Shown: piece by piece, positions 18,498 through 28,425 of the stretch
How the letters are laid out: the number at the start of each line of letters is the position of its first letter
How positions within the stretch are numbered: position 1 is the stretch's first letter
NCBI RefSeq assembly: GCF_020181655.1
Contig: NZ_CP084032.1
Span: 1,488,001 to 1,552,000 of the forward strand
Reading direction: 5' to 3'
DNA length: 64,000 nt
Source: Pectobacterium colocasium
Lineage (GTDB): Bacteria > Pseudomonadota > Gammaproteobacteria > Enterobacterales > Enterobacteriaceae
Position numbers and translations under genes: made by a program
Notes under the pieces: model-generated
Told to the model about the DNA's origin: nothing
Databases searched by the model: none
Seen by the model: the letters and a program-made list of their open reading frames with translations, nothing else

Positions 18498-19748
18498 TTA
18501 ACCCCGGTATTCGATAATCGACAAACCCGCGTTGTAATCCGTGCTGTAGATGATGCCGTCGGCATCCACAAACACATCGCAGGACTGAATAATCTGCGGC
18601 CTGCCGGGACGTTTATCGACCATGCTGGCTGGTGCAGCAGGCACCAGCGCACCGGTTTCTTTCGGCTGGTACGGGTTACTGATGTCGTAAGCCCGCACGC
18701 CCGCATTTTGATACGTTGCGAAGATCAGTGACGAACTGATGAAGCTGCCGGGTCGGTTTTCATGCAGATTATGTGGGCCAAAGTGTGCGCCTTTTTTCAC
18801 ATAGTCTGTTTCTTTTGGCTGCGGGAAGGTGGCGATGCTCACCGGGTTACTCGGTTCACGAATATCGAACACCCAAATCAACTTCTCGCCATCTTCCTGA
18901 TTATCCAATACGGCTTCATCCAACACGATTAGCAAATCGCGATCCGGCAGCGGCAGCGCCGTGTGTGTGCCGCCGCCAAACGGTGGACTCCAGTTACGGT
19001 GACTGATGAGCTGTGGATTGGTGCGATCGCTCACGTCCAACAGCGTTAGCCCGCCATCGCGCCAGCTTCCATAGGCGGTGTCGCCGCTGATGATGGCGTG
19101 GTGCAGGGCATAACGTTTGCCCTCTGGCCAGTTTGCGGTTTCCCCACCGGCGGTGTGCATGCCGGGTAGCCAGTAGCGGCCAGCAACCTCAGGGCGCTGT
19201 GGATCGGCCAGATCGATAGTCAGAAAAATATAGTCGCTGTAGCCATCGAGCAGCGCGGAGACGTAGGCCCAGCGTCCACCCACGTACCAGATGCGATGAA
19301 TGCCAATGCCGTCCAGCGGCAGGAAGCTGATTTCACGCGGTTTATCCGGCGTTGAAATATCGAAAATCCGTAATCCGGCGCTCCAGCTTTTGCCCTGCTG
19401 TTTGGTACTGACCGTATTGGCGACGGAGCGGGTGTAATAGACCTTTTCCTCGGCGAAGTTGGCATCGGCAAACAAATCGCGTGCGTTAACGACAAGCAGC
19501 AGGTCATCATGGGTTTGTAGGTGGATATTCCAGGTACCGGGCGGGGCAGCAATAAACCCCGCAGGCTTGGGATTTTTGGCATCGCGCACATCCACAATCG
19601 ACACGCCTTGTGAAACCATGTGCCCGATGTAAGCGTAGCCGCGATGAACCATCACCTGCACGCCGTCGGGTCTGCCGCCCTGATCGCTGTGTCCAATCAG
19701 CCGCATATTGCGGCTGTAATCAGGAGTGGGCAGAGGAGTCGATGCCAT
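18498..19748 (-). CDS. LVIVD repeat-containing protein
   Basis: 416-aa protein built from LVIVD-type beta-propeller repeats (for example SIVDVRDAKNPK, RIFDISTPDKPR, TLLDVSDRTNPQ, WVFDIREPSNPV, RAYDISNPYQPK). No signal peptide or membrane segment is visible. Conserved His-containing segments (HRIWYVGG, ALHHAIIS, FGPHNLHENRPG) suggest an active or metal site rather than a purely structural propeller. The ATG at 19748 follows CGGAGATAACG. It is 15 nt downstream of the gene for a periplasmic sugar-binding protein on the same strand, so both are likely cotranscribed. Substrate and role are unknown to me. Confidence 0.75.
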   Translation of the reverse strand: MASTPLPTPDYSRNMRLIGHSDQGGRPDGVQVMVHRGYAYIGHMVSQGVSIVDVRDAKNPKPAGFIAAPPGTWNIHLQTHDDLLLVVNARDLFADANFAEEKVYYTRSVANTVSTKQQGKSWSAGLRIFDISTPDKPREISFLPLDGIGIHRIWYVGGRWAYVSALLDGYSDYIFLTIDLADPQRPEVAGRYWLPGMHTAGGETANWPEGKRYALHHAIISGDTAYGSWRDGGLTLLDVSDRTNPQLISHRNWSPPFGGGTHTALPLPDRDLLIVLDEAVLDNQEDGEKLIWVFDIREPSNPVSIATFPQPKETDYVKKGAHFGPHNLHENRPGSFISSSLIFATYQNAGVRAYDISNPYQPKETGALVPAAPASMVDKRPGRPQIIQSCDVFVDADGIIYSTDYNAGLSIIEYRG

Positions 19749-19763
19749 AACGTTATCTCCGTA

Positions 19764-20840
19764 TTATTTTGCCTGTTTGGCTTCCAGTGTAGCAAACCAC
19801 GGTGCGATAAAATCATCCGTGTGACCCCAGCCTGGGATGATTTTCGCTAATCCTGCGACGTTGACTGCACCAGCCTGACTGGCTAACAGCGCCTGCGGAA
19901 TGGCTGCGGCGCGGAACTCGTAGGTTGCTGGCGTGGGTTCACCGGCTATCTTGTTGGCAACCAGACGCAGGTTAACTTTACCGATCAGTTTTGGATCCAC
20001 CGCCACACTGACTTTCCACGGGCTGCTCGCTTCACGCATCAGCTGTAAATCCTGATTGGAGATGTCGATGCTGTACAGTTTGATTTCAGTCCGGCCGTTT
20101 TCTTTCAATGCCTTATAAGCGCCCTGGCTGAAGGCATCCCACGATCCCCAAATTGCGTCAATTTTGCCTTTCGGGTATTTCGCCAGCACCGCGCCAACTT
20201 TGTTGGCGGTATCGCCCTGTACGTCAGAGGACACGGCACCAATCGATTCCAGTTCCTTGATGCCGGGGTTAGCTTTCAGGATCTGCTGATAGGCGAGCTG
20301 GCGGCGTTCCATCGGTGGGAAGCCTGCGACCCACAGCTTGATGATATTGGCTTTACCGTTGAAATCTTTCACCAGTTGGCCGAGTGACTCGTTAGTTAGC
20401 GAGGTGTCATCCTGTTGGGTAACGGTCACGCCGGGAATGTCGCCATTCACGGCAGTATCAAACACGGAAACGGCAATACCGCTGTCGACGATACGTTTAA
20501 TCAAATCGGTAGAGTAGGGATCGCGCCCCTGTGACAGGATGATGCCGTCATATTTCTGGCTAATAGCCTGATTCACGAAATCCTGAAAGCGGGCATCGTC
20601 GCCGTTGCTCAGGAAGGTGCTGACCTTGAAGCCCAGCTTTTTGCCTTCTTCGAGTACGCCGGAAACAAACTGCGTGGTGTTGTCGTCCGATCCCAGATTA
20701 CGGATAACCGCGATGCGAACCGGGCCATCATGATTGGCGATAGCCGCTGGAACGGGAGCAATTGTGGCGTTCTGATTGGCCAGTGCCGGTAATGCAGTCA
20801 GTAAGCTCAGTGCAAGCAGGGCGGGCGTAAATCTCTTCAT
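19764..20840 (-). CDS. Periplasmic sugar-binding protein (RbsB-like, orphan)
   Basis: 358-aa substrate-binding protein of the Peripla_BP_4/ribose-binding class. It has a signal peptide (LLALSLLTALPALA), then the class pattern VRIAVIRNLGSDDNTTQFV, GIILSQGRDP and a C-terminal VDPKLIGKVNLRL, and conserved Asp residues at VFDTAV and WGSWDAFS of the kind that bind sugar hydroxyls. The ATG at 20840 is chosen over 20852 because GGAGCTGATA precedes it. No ABC permease or ATPase gene is adjacent; its only partner is the LVIVD protein 15 nt downstream. The ligand cannot be told from sequence. Confidence 0.8.
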   Translation of the reverse strand: MKRFTPALLALSLLTALPALANQNATIAPVPAAIANHDGPVRIAVIRNLGSDDNTTQFVSGVLEEGKKLGFKVSTFLSNGDDARFQDFVNQAISQKYDGIILSQGRDPYSTDLIKRIVDSGIAVSVFDTAVNGDIPGVTVTQQDDTSLTNESLGQLVKDFNGKANIIKLWVAGFPPMERRQLAYQQILKANPGIKELESIGAVSSDVQGDTANKVGAVLAKYPKGKIDAIWGSWDAFSQGAYKALKENGRTEIKLYSIDISNQDLQLMREASSPWKVSVAVDPKLIGKVNLRLVANKIAGEPTPATYEFRAAAIPQALLASQAGAVNVAGLAKIIPGWGHTDDFIAPWFATLEAKQAK

Positions 20841-21044
20841 TATCAGCTCCATGGCGTTTTATAAATTGATGTCGTGTTGATTGCAGTATTGTTATGTTCT
20901 CTGCGTCATTACTTTATAGCTGTCTTTATGTCTGGATGTCTATTTAAAAATGATACTGCATCATAGCCGCTGAGCGATAGTCGGGAAAGAGGGGAGCATT
21001 ATGACGTTTGGGTTTAAGTTATAACGATTCGTGCTGACTGCGGA

Positions 21045-21075
21045 TAAAAAAGAAAATGCCCGCAGGGCGGGCATT
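21045..21075 (-). terminator. Intrinsic terminator for the fdo operon
   Basis: Read on the minus strand: AATGCCCGC / GCGGGCATT with a 3-nt loop followed by TTCTTTTTTATC. It lies about 220 nt beyond the fdoI stop and forms the outer end of a larger inverted-repeat element. Confidence 0.7.
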
Positions 21076-21267
21076 CGAGGTTGCTGACAAAGTCCGTATG
21101 GCGGTAGTAACGGATAGATCGTAAAGACGCTGTAAATACATCCCTGTACGCTCGGATTGCGCCATCCCTGGCGCAAACGCTTTACTCTTCTATTCCGTTA
21201 CTCCCGTTCTCGTTCGATAAATAGGTTTGTCAACAGCCTGAAATGCCCGCGAGGCGCGGCATTTCAG
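21055..21267. repeat. Intergenic element with long inverted ends
   Basis: The left arm 21067-21091 and the right arm 21226-21250 (read on the opposite strand) agree at most positions (GCGGGCATT, AGG, TG, TGACAAA in register). Each arm also folds locally into a hairpin of the AATGCCCGC type. The interior contains GCGCCATCCCTGGCGC, a smaller palindrome. The structure resembles the non-autonomous intergenic repeats common in Pectobacterium and relatives; no coding capacity is seen. Confidence 0.6.
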
Positions 21268-21295
21268 GTGAGTGGTAGGATGAAGAAAGAGCGAG

Positions 21296-21931
21296 TTATT
21301 TCTTCGCTTCTTTCTCTTCCATTTCACGTGCCCAGCGCGGGTGGTGTTTACGCGCCCAGCGTTTAGAGACTTTGCCTTCAATCATCCCTTTGATCGACCC
21401 TTTGACCCAGAACGCCATATACATATGGATCAGAATGGCATGGATGAGGACGATGGCTGCAACCGCATGAATCAGAATGGCATAGCGCACGATATCAATC
21501 GGGAACAGGTGGGCAAAGTAAGGACGCCACATAATCACACCGGTAATCAACAGCACCAGTGCTAGCCCCATAATGCTCCAGAACATCATCTTCTGACCTG
21601 GATTGTATTTACCCACTTCTGCGACTTCATGCTCATTGCCTTTCAACACTTCAATAATGTTGAGGAACCACGGCAGATCGCGCTTCTTCGGAATGTTATG
21701 ACTAACAAACCGGAAGAACATCGGAATCAGACAAATGACGATCAACACACCAAAAAACGGGTGCAGAATACGTCCCATTTGTGGTGTACCAAACGTCTGC
21801 GTCAACCATTGCAGGGTTGGGAAAAACAAAGCAATACCCGAGAGTGCGACCAGGAAAAAGCTAATCACCACAATCCAGTGACAGATGCGATCGATAAACT
21901 TGGTACGCAAAATCATTTGTGGTTTACTCAT
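21296..21931 (-). CDS. fdoI: Formate dehydrogenase-O cytochrome b556 subunit
   Basis: Integral-membrane gamma subunit that anchors the periplasm-facing FdoGH dimer and passes electrons from formate to quinone via two b haems. 211 aa, the same length as E. coli FdoI. Four hydrophobic segments with haem-ligand His residues ([37 protein letters not shown]) are visible. The ATG at 21931 gives the family N-terminus [15 protein letters not shown]; the start overlaps the end of fdoH by 8 nt. Last gene of the fdoGHI operon. Confidence 0.95.
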   Translation of the reverse strand: MSKPQMILRTKFIDRICHWIVVISFFLVALSGIALFFPTLQWLTQTFGTPQMGRILHPFFGVLIVICLIPMFFRFVSHNIPKKRDLPWFLNIIEVLKGNEHEVAEVGKYNPGQKMMFWSIMGLALVLLITGVIMWRPYFAHLFPIDIVRYAILIHAVAAIVLIHAILIHMYMAFWVKGSIKGMIEGKVSKRWARKHHPRWAREMEEKEAKK

Positions 21932-22832
21932 GTTTGTCTCCCCCTTCTTTGTCTTCTCCCTCGTGCTCATGCTCCATTTCTTCCGTGTTTGGACCCACAC
22001 CGACGTAGTGGAACATTAACCCAGCGAATGTGGCGACAAACCCTAACGCGGACAGCGGTTTCAGAATGCCTTTCCACAGATTGACCGGCGTGGAAATCTG
22101 CGGGTTATCTGGCAGATTGTGATAGAGCGATGGTCTGTCCGCGTGGTGCAGAACATACATCACGTGCGTACCGCCCACGCCCTGCGGATCGTAGAGGCCT
22201 GCGTGCTCATAGCCACGGTTTTTGAGATCGGCGATACGTTCTTCCGCCAGATACTTCATCTCTTCTTTCGTACCGAAACGAATGGCACCTGTCGGACAGG
22301 TTTTCACGCAGGCAGGTTCTTGCCCAACGCTGACTCTATCGACGCACAGCGTACATTTATAGACGCGGTTATCTTCTTTATTCAGACGTGGGATATTGAA
22401 CGGGCAACCGGCGATGCAATAGCCGCAGCCGATGCAATGCTCGGACTGGAAATCGACGATACCGTTGGCGTACTGAATAACCGCGCCAGCGGAAGGGCAA
22501 GCTTTCAGGCAGCCCGGATCGCTACAGTGCATACAGCCATCTTTACGGATCAGCCATTCCAGACGATCGTTCTCTTCCACTTCGGAAAAGCGCATCAGCG
22601 TCCAGGATTTGGCGCTCAGATCCGCTGGGTTATCATAAACCCCGAGGTTATGGCCGACTTCATCGCGGATGTCGTTCCATTCTGAGCAGGCAACCTGGCA
22701 GGCTTTACAGCCGATGCAGGTTGTCACATCAATCAGTTTTGCCACTTCGCTTTTGTCATTACGCACATGCGGAGGCGGTGTAAAGCCGTTGGTGGCCGAA
22801 CGTTTAATAATATCTTGTGATTGCATTGACAT
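21924..22832 (-). CDS. fdoH: Formate dehydrogenase-O iron-sulfur subunit
   Basis: Beta subunit carrying four [4Fe-4S] clusters between the molybdenum site and the cytochrome. 302 aa (300 in E. coli). The Cys clusters are visible: [11 protein letters not shown] (about residue 39), [26 protein letters not shown] and CTLCVDR with CVKTCP. A C-terminal hydrophobic segment (about residues 258-280) anchors it to the membrane, followed by an acidic, His-containing tail. Strong identity to E. coli FdoH in [20 protein letters not shown] supports the assignment. It lies 12 nt after fdoG. Confidence 0.95.
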   Translation of the reverse strand: MSMQSQDIIKRSATNGFTPPPHVRNDKSEVAKLIDVTTCIGCKACQVACSEWNDIRDEVGHNLGVYDNPADLSAKSWTLMRFSEVEENDRLEWLIRKDGCMHCSDPGCLKACPSAGAVIQYANGIVDFQSEHCIGCGYCIAGCPFNIPRLNKEDNRVYKCTLCVDRVSVGQEPACVKTCPTGAIRFGTKEEMKYLAEERIADLKNRGYEHAGLYDPQGVGGTHVMYVLHHADRPSLYHNLPDNPQISTPVNLWKGILKPLSALGFVATFAGLMFHYVGVGPNTEEMEHEHEGEDKEGGDKHE

Positions 22833-22844
22833 AATTGGCTACCC

Positions 22845-25800
22845 TTACACCTTCTCTACATTAACCAGAAACGCTTTGTATTCAGGCGTTTGTGAATTAG
22901 CGTCGCCGACGCTTGGGGTGAGTGTATTAGCCAGGAACCCTTTACGCGTGGTTCCTTCAAAGCCCCAGTGGCAGGGGATACCCACGGTTTCCACGCTGCG
23001 TCCGGCAATTTCCAGCGTCTTGATACGCTTGGTGACTACCGCTTTGGCTTTGATGTAGCCACGCTGGCAGGAGACTTTGATTTCATCGCCCGCTTTAATG
23101 CCTTTGCTCTTCGCCAGATTTTCACCGATCTCAACAAACTGTTCCGGCTGCACAATCGCGTTCAGACGTGCGTGTTTTGTCCAGTGACGGAACAATTCGG
23201 TAATCGAGTACGTTGTCGCCACGTAAGGGAAGTCCTTCGCGGTGCCCATGGTTTTCGCATCGCGTTCAAACAAACGCGCTGCCGGGCTGGACACCACCGA
23301 TGGATGCAGCGGGTTGGTGCCGATAGGGGATTCGATCGGTTCGTAGTGCTCAGGGAACGGCCCATCGACCAGCTTGTCTACGGAGAACAGACGTGCCAGA
23401 CCTTCCGGCAGCATGATGAACGGCCCGGTGTCTTTGCCCGGTGGTACGGTCGCGGCGAAATCAGGCACATCAATGCCTTGCCATTTCTGACCATTCCATT
23501 CCAGTAATTTACGTTTGCTGTCCCACGGCTTACCTTGTAGGTCGGCAGAAGCGCGGTTATAGAGGATGCGACGGTTTTGCGGCCAGCACCATGACCAGTT
23601 CGGTGTGCAGCCCAGACCGGCATCCGCATTGTCGCGTCTGTCCATCTGGTTACCCGCTTCCGTCCAGCTACCGGCATAGATCCAGCAGAAGCTGGATGTG
23701 GAGCCGTCATCGCGCAACTGCGAGAAGTCAGCGACCTGTTGGCCTTTCTTCAGGATCAGTTTGCCGCTGTCATCGTAGATATCGGCCAGCGCCATGCCGT
23801 TGGCTTCACGAGCGATCTCTTCCGGTGTCGGATCTTCCGGGTCTTTATAGTTCCAGTTGATGTTCATCAACGGATCGGGATACGTACCACCTTCTTCGCG
23901 ATACAGCTCACGCAGGCGCATCAGCAGTTTACCGAGGATCTTGCCGTCGTGATGGGCTTCTCCTGGTGGCTCAGCCGCCGCCCAGTGCCATTGCAGCCAG
24001 CGGCCTGAGTTGGCGATAGAGCCATTCTCTTCGGCAAAACAGGAAGAAGGCAGACGGAAAACTTCAGTCTGAATGGACTTCGTATCCACGTCATTGAATT
24101 CGCCATAGTTCTGCCAGAACGTGGATGTCTCGGTGACCAGAGGATCGATGATGACCATATACTTGAGTTTGGAGAGGGCTTCTGTCGCTTTATTTTTGTT
24201 GGAAAACGCAGCAACGGGGTTGAAGCCCTGAACGATATAGCCGTTCATTTTGCCTTCCACCATCAACTCGGTTTGCACCATAACATCGTAACTACGATCC
24301 CACTTCGGCAGCCAGTCATAACCCCAGTTATTCGACGCTTGAGCATTATCGCCGTAGAAACTCTTCATCATGCTGATAAAGAATTTCGGCGTGTTCTTCC
24401 AATAGTTAACCTGGTCGGGCAGCAGTGCGGTCGGCGTGATTTGTCCCAGATAGGTTTTCAGATCCGTTTGTTTTTCTGACGGCAGCGGCATATAGCCCGG
24501 AAGATTTAATGACAGCAGACCAAGGTCGGTATAACCCTGAATATTTGAGTGGCCGCGCAGCGCGTTGATACCGCCGCCAGCCATACCGATGTTGCCAAGT
24601 AAAAGTTGGATCATCGCCGCTGAACGAATGATTTGTGCACCGTTAGTGTGGTGCGTCCAGCCTAAGGCGTACATAAACGTCGCCGTTTTATTCGGTACAC
24701 AGGTTTCGGCTAGCGTGCGACAGATCGTTTCATAATCTTTGGCGGATGTACCGCACAGGGATGTCACCATTTCTGGCGTATAGCGGGAAACGTGTTTCTT
24801 CAGCAGGTTCCACACACAGCGCGGGTGAGATAGCGTGGTGTCGCGTTTGGCAAAGCCGGATTCATCAAGCTCATACTGCCAGCTGGATTTATCATATTGA
24901 CGTTTTTGTGCGTCGTAACCGCTGAACAAGCCTTCGTCAAAGCTGAAATCGTCTCGTACGATCAGGCTGGCGCTGGTGTAAGATACCACATACTCATGAT
25001 GAATTTTATCGTGTGTAATGAGGTAGTTAACGATACCTAACAGAAAGGCGGCATCTGAACCTGCGCGAATGGGAGCGTAGAGGTCGGCAACGGCTGCGGA
25101 GCGGTTAAAACGTGGATCGACAACGATCAGTTTCGCATTATTGTGCGTTTTTGCTTCAACGGCCCACTTGAAACCGACCGGGTGTGCTTCTGCCGGGTTG
25201 CCGCCCATGACGATGATGACGTTGGCGTTTTTGATATCAACCCAGTTGTTGGTCATGGCGCCACGGCCGAATGTCGGTGCCAGCGCGGCAACCGTTGGCC
25301 CGTGGCACAGGCGAGCCTGGCAGTCGATGGCGATCATGCCCAGAGAACGGGCAAATTTTTGGTCGAGAATACCCGTTTCGTTGCTGGCGGCAGAAGAACA
25401 CAGCATACCGGTAGTCAGCCAGCGGTTGACGGTGTCGCCTTTGGCGTTAGTCCGTTGGAAGTTGGCGTCACGGTCTGCTTTCATCAGGCGTGCGATACGT
25501 TCGATCGCATCGTCCCAGCTGATTCGCTGCCATTTGTCGGAGCCGGGGGCGCGGTATTCAGGGTAGAGCAGGCGGTTTTCGCTGTGGATATAGTCGACCA
25601 GACCCGCACCTTTCGGGCAAAGGGAGCCGCGGCTGACTGGATGATCCGCGTCACCCTCGATATGAAAAACGGAAGGTTTTGCATTCTTGGCGCCATCGCC
25701 CAGGCTATACATGAGCACACCGCAACCGACCGAGCAGTATGTGCAGTTGTTACGTGTCTCTTTCGCGCGTAACAGCTTATATTGACGTACTGATGCCATT

Positions 25801-25892
25801 GCTTCTGTGGGTGTAAAGCCCAATACCGCGAGAGTGGTTCCAGCCATTCCCCCCGCGCAAACTTTAAAGAAACCTCTTCTATTGAGTTGCAT
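22845..25892 (-). CDS. fdoG: Formate dehydrogenase-O catalytic subunit, cysteine form
   Basis: Molybdopterin (bis-MGD) catalytic subunit oxidising formate to CO2 on the periplasmic side. 1015 aa. A twin-arginine signal (NRRGFFKVCAGG) shows Tat export. An N-terminal [4Fe-4S] site is formed by Cys50, Cys53, Cys57 and Cys92. In E. coli FdoG/FdnG the Mo ligand is selenocysteine 196 encoded by UGA; here the aligned residue, in ARLCHGPTVAALAPTFGRG, is Cys196 encoded by TGC at 25305-25307, so the frame is open without recoding. The ATG at 25892 begins the Tat signal and matches the family start. First gene of fdoGHI; the mod genes in this window supply its metal. Confidence 0.95.
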   Translation of the reverse strand: MQLNRRGFFKVCAGGMAGTTLAVLGFTPTEAMASVRQYKLLRAKETRNNCTYCSVGCGVLMYSLGDGAKNAKPSVFHIEGDADHPVSRGSLCPKGAGLVDYIHSENRLLYPEYRAPGSDKWQRISWDDAIERIARLMKADRDANFQRTNAKGDTVNRWLTTGMLCSSAASNETGILDQKFARSLGMIAIDCQARLCHGPTVAALAPTFGRGAMTNNWVDIKNANVIIVMGGNPAEAHPVGFKWAVEAKTHNNAKLIVVDPRFNRSAAVADLYAPIRAGSDAAFLLGIVNYLITHDKIHHEYVVSYTSASLIVRDDFSFDEGLFSGYDAQKRQYDKSSWQYELDESGFAKRDTTLSHPRCVWNLLKKHVSRYTPEMVTSLCGTSAKDYETICRTLAETCVPNKTATFMYALGWTHHTNGAQIIRSAAMIQLLLGNIGMAGGGINALRGHSNIQGYTDLGLLSLNLPGYMPLPSEKQTDLKTYLGQITPTALLPDQVNYWKNTPKFFISMMKSFYGDNAQASNNWGYDWLPKWDRSYDVMVQTELMVEGKMNGYIVQGFNPVAAFSNKNKATEALSKLKYMVIIDPLVTETSTFWQNYGEFNDVDTKSIQTEVFRLPSSCFAEENGSIANSGRWLQWHWAAAEPPGEAHHDGKILGKLLMRLRELYREEGGTYPDPLMNINWNYKDPEDPTPEEIAREANGMALADIYDDSGKLILKKGQQVADFSQLRDDGSTSSFCWIYAGSWTEAGNQMDRRDNADAGLGCTPNWSWCWPQNRRILYNRASADLQGKPWDSKRKLLEWNGQKWQGIDVPDFAATVPPGKDTGPFIMLPEGLARLFSVDKLVDGPFPEHYEPIESPIGTNPLHPSVVSSPAARLFERDAKTMGTAKDFPYVATTYSITELFRHWTKHARLNAIVQPEQFVEIGENLAKSKGIKAGDEIKVSCQRGYIKAKAVVTKRIKTLEIAGRSVETVGIPCHWGFEGTTRKGFLANTLTPSVGDANSQTPEYKAFLVNVEKV

Positions 25893-26130
25893 TAGTTTCC
25901 CTGTGTCATTATGTGTCATTTTTGTTGCGAGCAATTTAACAACACATAAAATGTGGGTTTTGCGCGAAATCAAAATTTAAGTATTTAACCCCCCATTGCA
26001 CCCATAAAGAGGTATGTTTTTTATTCGCTATATATTATAATGCATAACGATTTTGTTATTTCATGGTTACAAATCATGCGAAGCAGCGAGTCAGCCAGAA
26101 AGAAATAAGCGGGGATTTGTGGCGAAATTG

Positions 26131-26162
26131 TTGCAGAAAAAAGCCGGATAAGAATCCGGCTT
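26131..26162 (-). terminator. Intrinsic terminator of metG
   Basis: On the minus strand, AAGCCGGAT / ATCCGGCTT closes a short loop and is followed by TTTTCTGC. It starts about 11 nt beyond the metG stop. Confidence 0.85.
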
Positions 26163-26172
26163 GATGGGGAGG

Positions 26173-28203
26173 TTATTTGACTTGCATACCTGGCTGAGCG
26201 CCGCTGTCTGGGCTTAGCAGGAAGATATCTTTCCCACCTGGCCCAGCAGCCATCACCATCCCTTCCGATATGCCGAAGCGCATTTTACGCGGTGCCAGAT
26301 TAGCAACCATCACGGTTAAGCGGCCTTCCAGCTTTGCCGGATCGGGATAGGCTTCACGGATGCCGGAGAAGACCTGGCGGGTTTCGCCACCGAGATCCAA
26401 CGTCAAACGTAATAGTTTGTCAGAACCATCAACCAATTCAGCCTGTTTAATCAAGGCGATACGCATATCGACTTTGGCAAAATCGTCAAAGCTAATCGTG
26501 TCCTGTACCGGATTGTCCGCCAGCGGACCGGACACGACTTTTTGCGCCGTGACCATGTCTTCTTTAGAGGCGTCAACCATCGCGTTGACTTTATCCAGAT
26601 CGATGCGGTTGAACAGCGCTTTGAATGGACTTACCTGATGGCTCAGCAGCGGGGCGGTGATCGCGTCCCAGCTCAGTTCCGTGTTCAAGAACGCTTCTGT
26701 CCGCTGTGCCAGTGCAGGCAGCACCGGCTTCAGGTATGTCATCAGCACGCGGAACAGGTTGATGCCCATTGAGCAAATGGCCTGAAGATCGGCATCCCGG
26801 CCTTCTTCTTTCGCCACAACCCACGGTGCTTGTTCGTCGACATAGCGGTTGGCGATATCCGCCAGCGCCATAATTTCACGAATGGCACGGCCTGATTCAC
26901 GACTGCTATAGGCTTCCGCAATACTCGTGGCAGCGTCGGTGAAGGTTTTGTACAGCTCGGCGTCGGCCAGTTGGTCCGCCAGTTTGCCGTCAAAACGTTT
27001 GTTAATAAAACCGGCATTGCGCGATGCCAGGTTTACGACCTTGTTCACGATGTCAGCATTCACGCGCTGCACGAAATCTTCCAGATTAAGATCGATGTCA
27101 TCAATGCGAGAAGACAGTTTTGCCGCGTAGTAGTAGCGCAGGCAATCAGCATCCAAATGTTGAAGATAGGTGCCTGCTTTAATGAAGGTGCCGCGTGATT
27201 TAGACATCTTGGCGCCGTTGACCGTGACATAACCGTGTACGAACAGGTTCGTCGGCTTACGGAACCCGCTGCCTTCCAACATCGCCGGCCAGAACAGGCT
27301 GTGGAAATAAACGATGTCTTTACCGATGAAGTGATACAAATCTGCGTCTGAGTCTTTCTTCCAGAAATCATCAAAATTCAGATCGCCACGTCTGTCGCAC
27401 AGATTTTTGAACGACCCCATGTAGCCGATTGGTGCATCCAGCCAGACATAAAAGTATTTGCCCGGTGCATCAGGAATTTCAAAACCGAAATACGGTGCGT
27501 CGCGGGTAATGTCCCACTGTTGCAGACCAGAATCGAACCACTCCTGCATCTTGTTGGCGACTTGCTCCTGCAATGCGCCAGAGCGCGTCCAGGCTTGAAG
27601 CATCTCGCTGAACGCGGGCAAATCGAAGAAAAAGTGCTCAGTGTCACGCATCTCTGGCGTGGCACCAGACACCACTGACTTCGGTTCGATCAGCTCTGTC
27701 GGGCTGTAGGTCGCGCCGCAGACTTCGCAGTTATCGCCATATTGGTCAGCAGCCTTACATTTCGGGCAGGTGCCTTTAACGAAACGATCCGGCAGGAACA
27801 TGCCTTTTTCTGGATCGTACAGCTGAGAAATCGTGCGATTTTTAATAAAGCCGTTCTCTTTCAGGCGGCGATAAATCAGACCAGACAGCTCACGGTTCTC
27901 TTCGCTATGCGTGGAGTGGTAGTTGTCATAGCTGATATTGAAACCGGCAAAGTCCTGTTGATGCTCTTGACTCATTGCCGCAATCATCTGTTCTGGCGCA
28001 ATCCCCATCTGCTGTGCTTTCAGCATGATTGGCGTGCCGTGGGCGTCGTCCGCACAGATAAAGTGAACCTGGTTGCCGCGCATTCGCTGGTAACGAACCC
28101 AAATATCAGCCTGAACGTGTTCAAGCATATGACCGAGGTGAATCGAACCATTAGCGTAAGGCAGCGCGCACGTTACCAGGATTTTCTTTGCGACTTGAGT
28201 CAT
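26173..28203 (-). CDS. metG: Methionyl-tRNA synthetase
   Basis: Charges tRNA-Met with methionine. 676 aa (677 in E. coli). The class I signature HLGH follows ANGSIH near residue 20, the zinc-knuckle cysteines [17 protein letters not shown] occur near residue 146, the KMSKS loop reads GAKMSKSRG (about 332), and the C-terminal EMAP-type dimerisation/tRNA-binding domain includes [12 protein letters not shown] and [10 protein letters not shown]. Divergent from mrp, as in E. coli. Confidence 0.97.
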   Translation of the reverse strand: MTQVAKKILVTCALPYANGSIHLGHMLEHVQADIWVRYQRMRGNQVHFICADDAHGTPIMLKAQQMGIAPEQMIAAMSQEHQQDFAGFNISYDNYHSTHSEENRELSGLIYRRLKENGFIKNRTISQLYDPEKGMFLPDRFVKGTCPKCKAADQYGDNCEVCGATYSPTELIEPKSVVSGATPEMRDTEHFFFDLPAFSEMLQAWTRSGALQEQVANKMQEWFDSGLQQWDITRDAPYFGFEIPDAPGKYFYVWLDAPIGYMGSFKNLCDRRGDLNFDDFWKKDSDADLYHFIGKDIVYFHSLFWPAMLEGSGFRKPTNLFVHGYVTVNGAKMSKSRGTFIKAGTYLQHLDADCLRYYYAAKLSSRIDDIDLNLEDFVQRVNADIVNKVVNLASRNAGFINKRFDGKLADQLADAELYKTFTDAATSIAEAYSSRESGRAIREIMALADIANRYVDEQAPWVVAKEEGRDADLQAICSMGINLFRVLMTYLKPVLPALAQRTEAFLNTELSWDAITAPLLSHQVSPFKALFNRIDLDKVNAMVDASKEDMVTAQKVVSGPLADNPVQDTISFDDFAKVDMRIALIKQAELVDGSDKLLRLTLDLGGETRQVFSGIREAYPDPAKLEGRLTVMVANLAPRKMRFGISEGMVMAAGPGGKDIFLLSPDSGAQPGMQVK

Positions 28204-28425
28204 GAGGAACTTGCTTTCTTTTGTGAATAGAGGGAGATCGATGTTAACCGATAGCGCCTTGCTGCGTAAACCGCTGGCGTGAGTAAAACGGCAGGAAATC
28301 CCCTAGCTGATTTTAATTTGCGTAGTGTTTCCACGTTTTTGATGACGAAGGGCCTCACGCTTTCCTCGCTCTGGTATGCTATATACGATCTCAACGGTCA
28401 AATATGAGAATTTCAAGGAGCCGGA

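Larger units (their letters stand above)
20841..21295. other. Non-coding region with repeat element and terminator
   Basis: About 455 bp between the start of the sugar-binding protein gene and the end of fdoI. It contains the promoter region of the former, the minus-strand terminator at 21045-21075 and the inverted-repeat element at 21055-21267. No gene is seen. Confidence 0.6.

Noticed and set aside
25305..25307. Recoded selenocysteine codon in fdoG
   Set aside because: The codon is TGC, not TGA, and the frame is open throughout.
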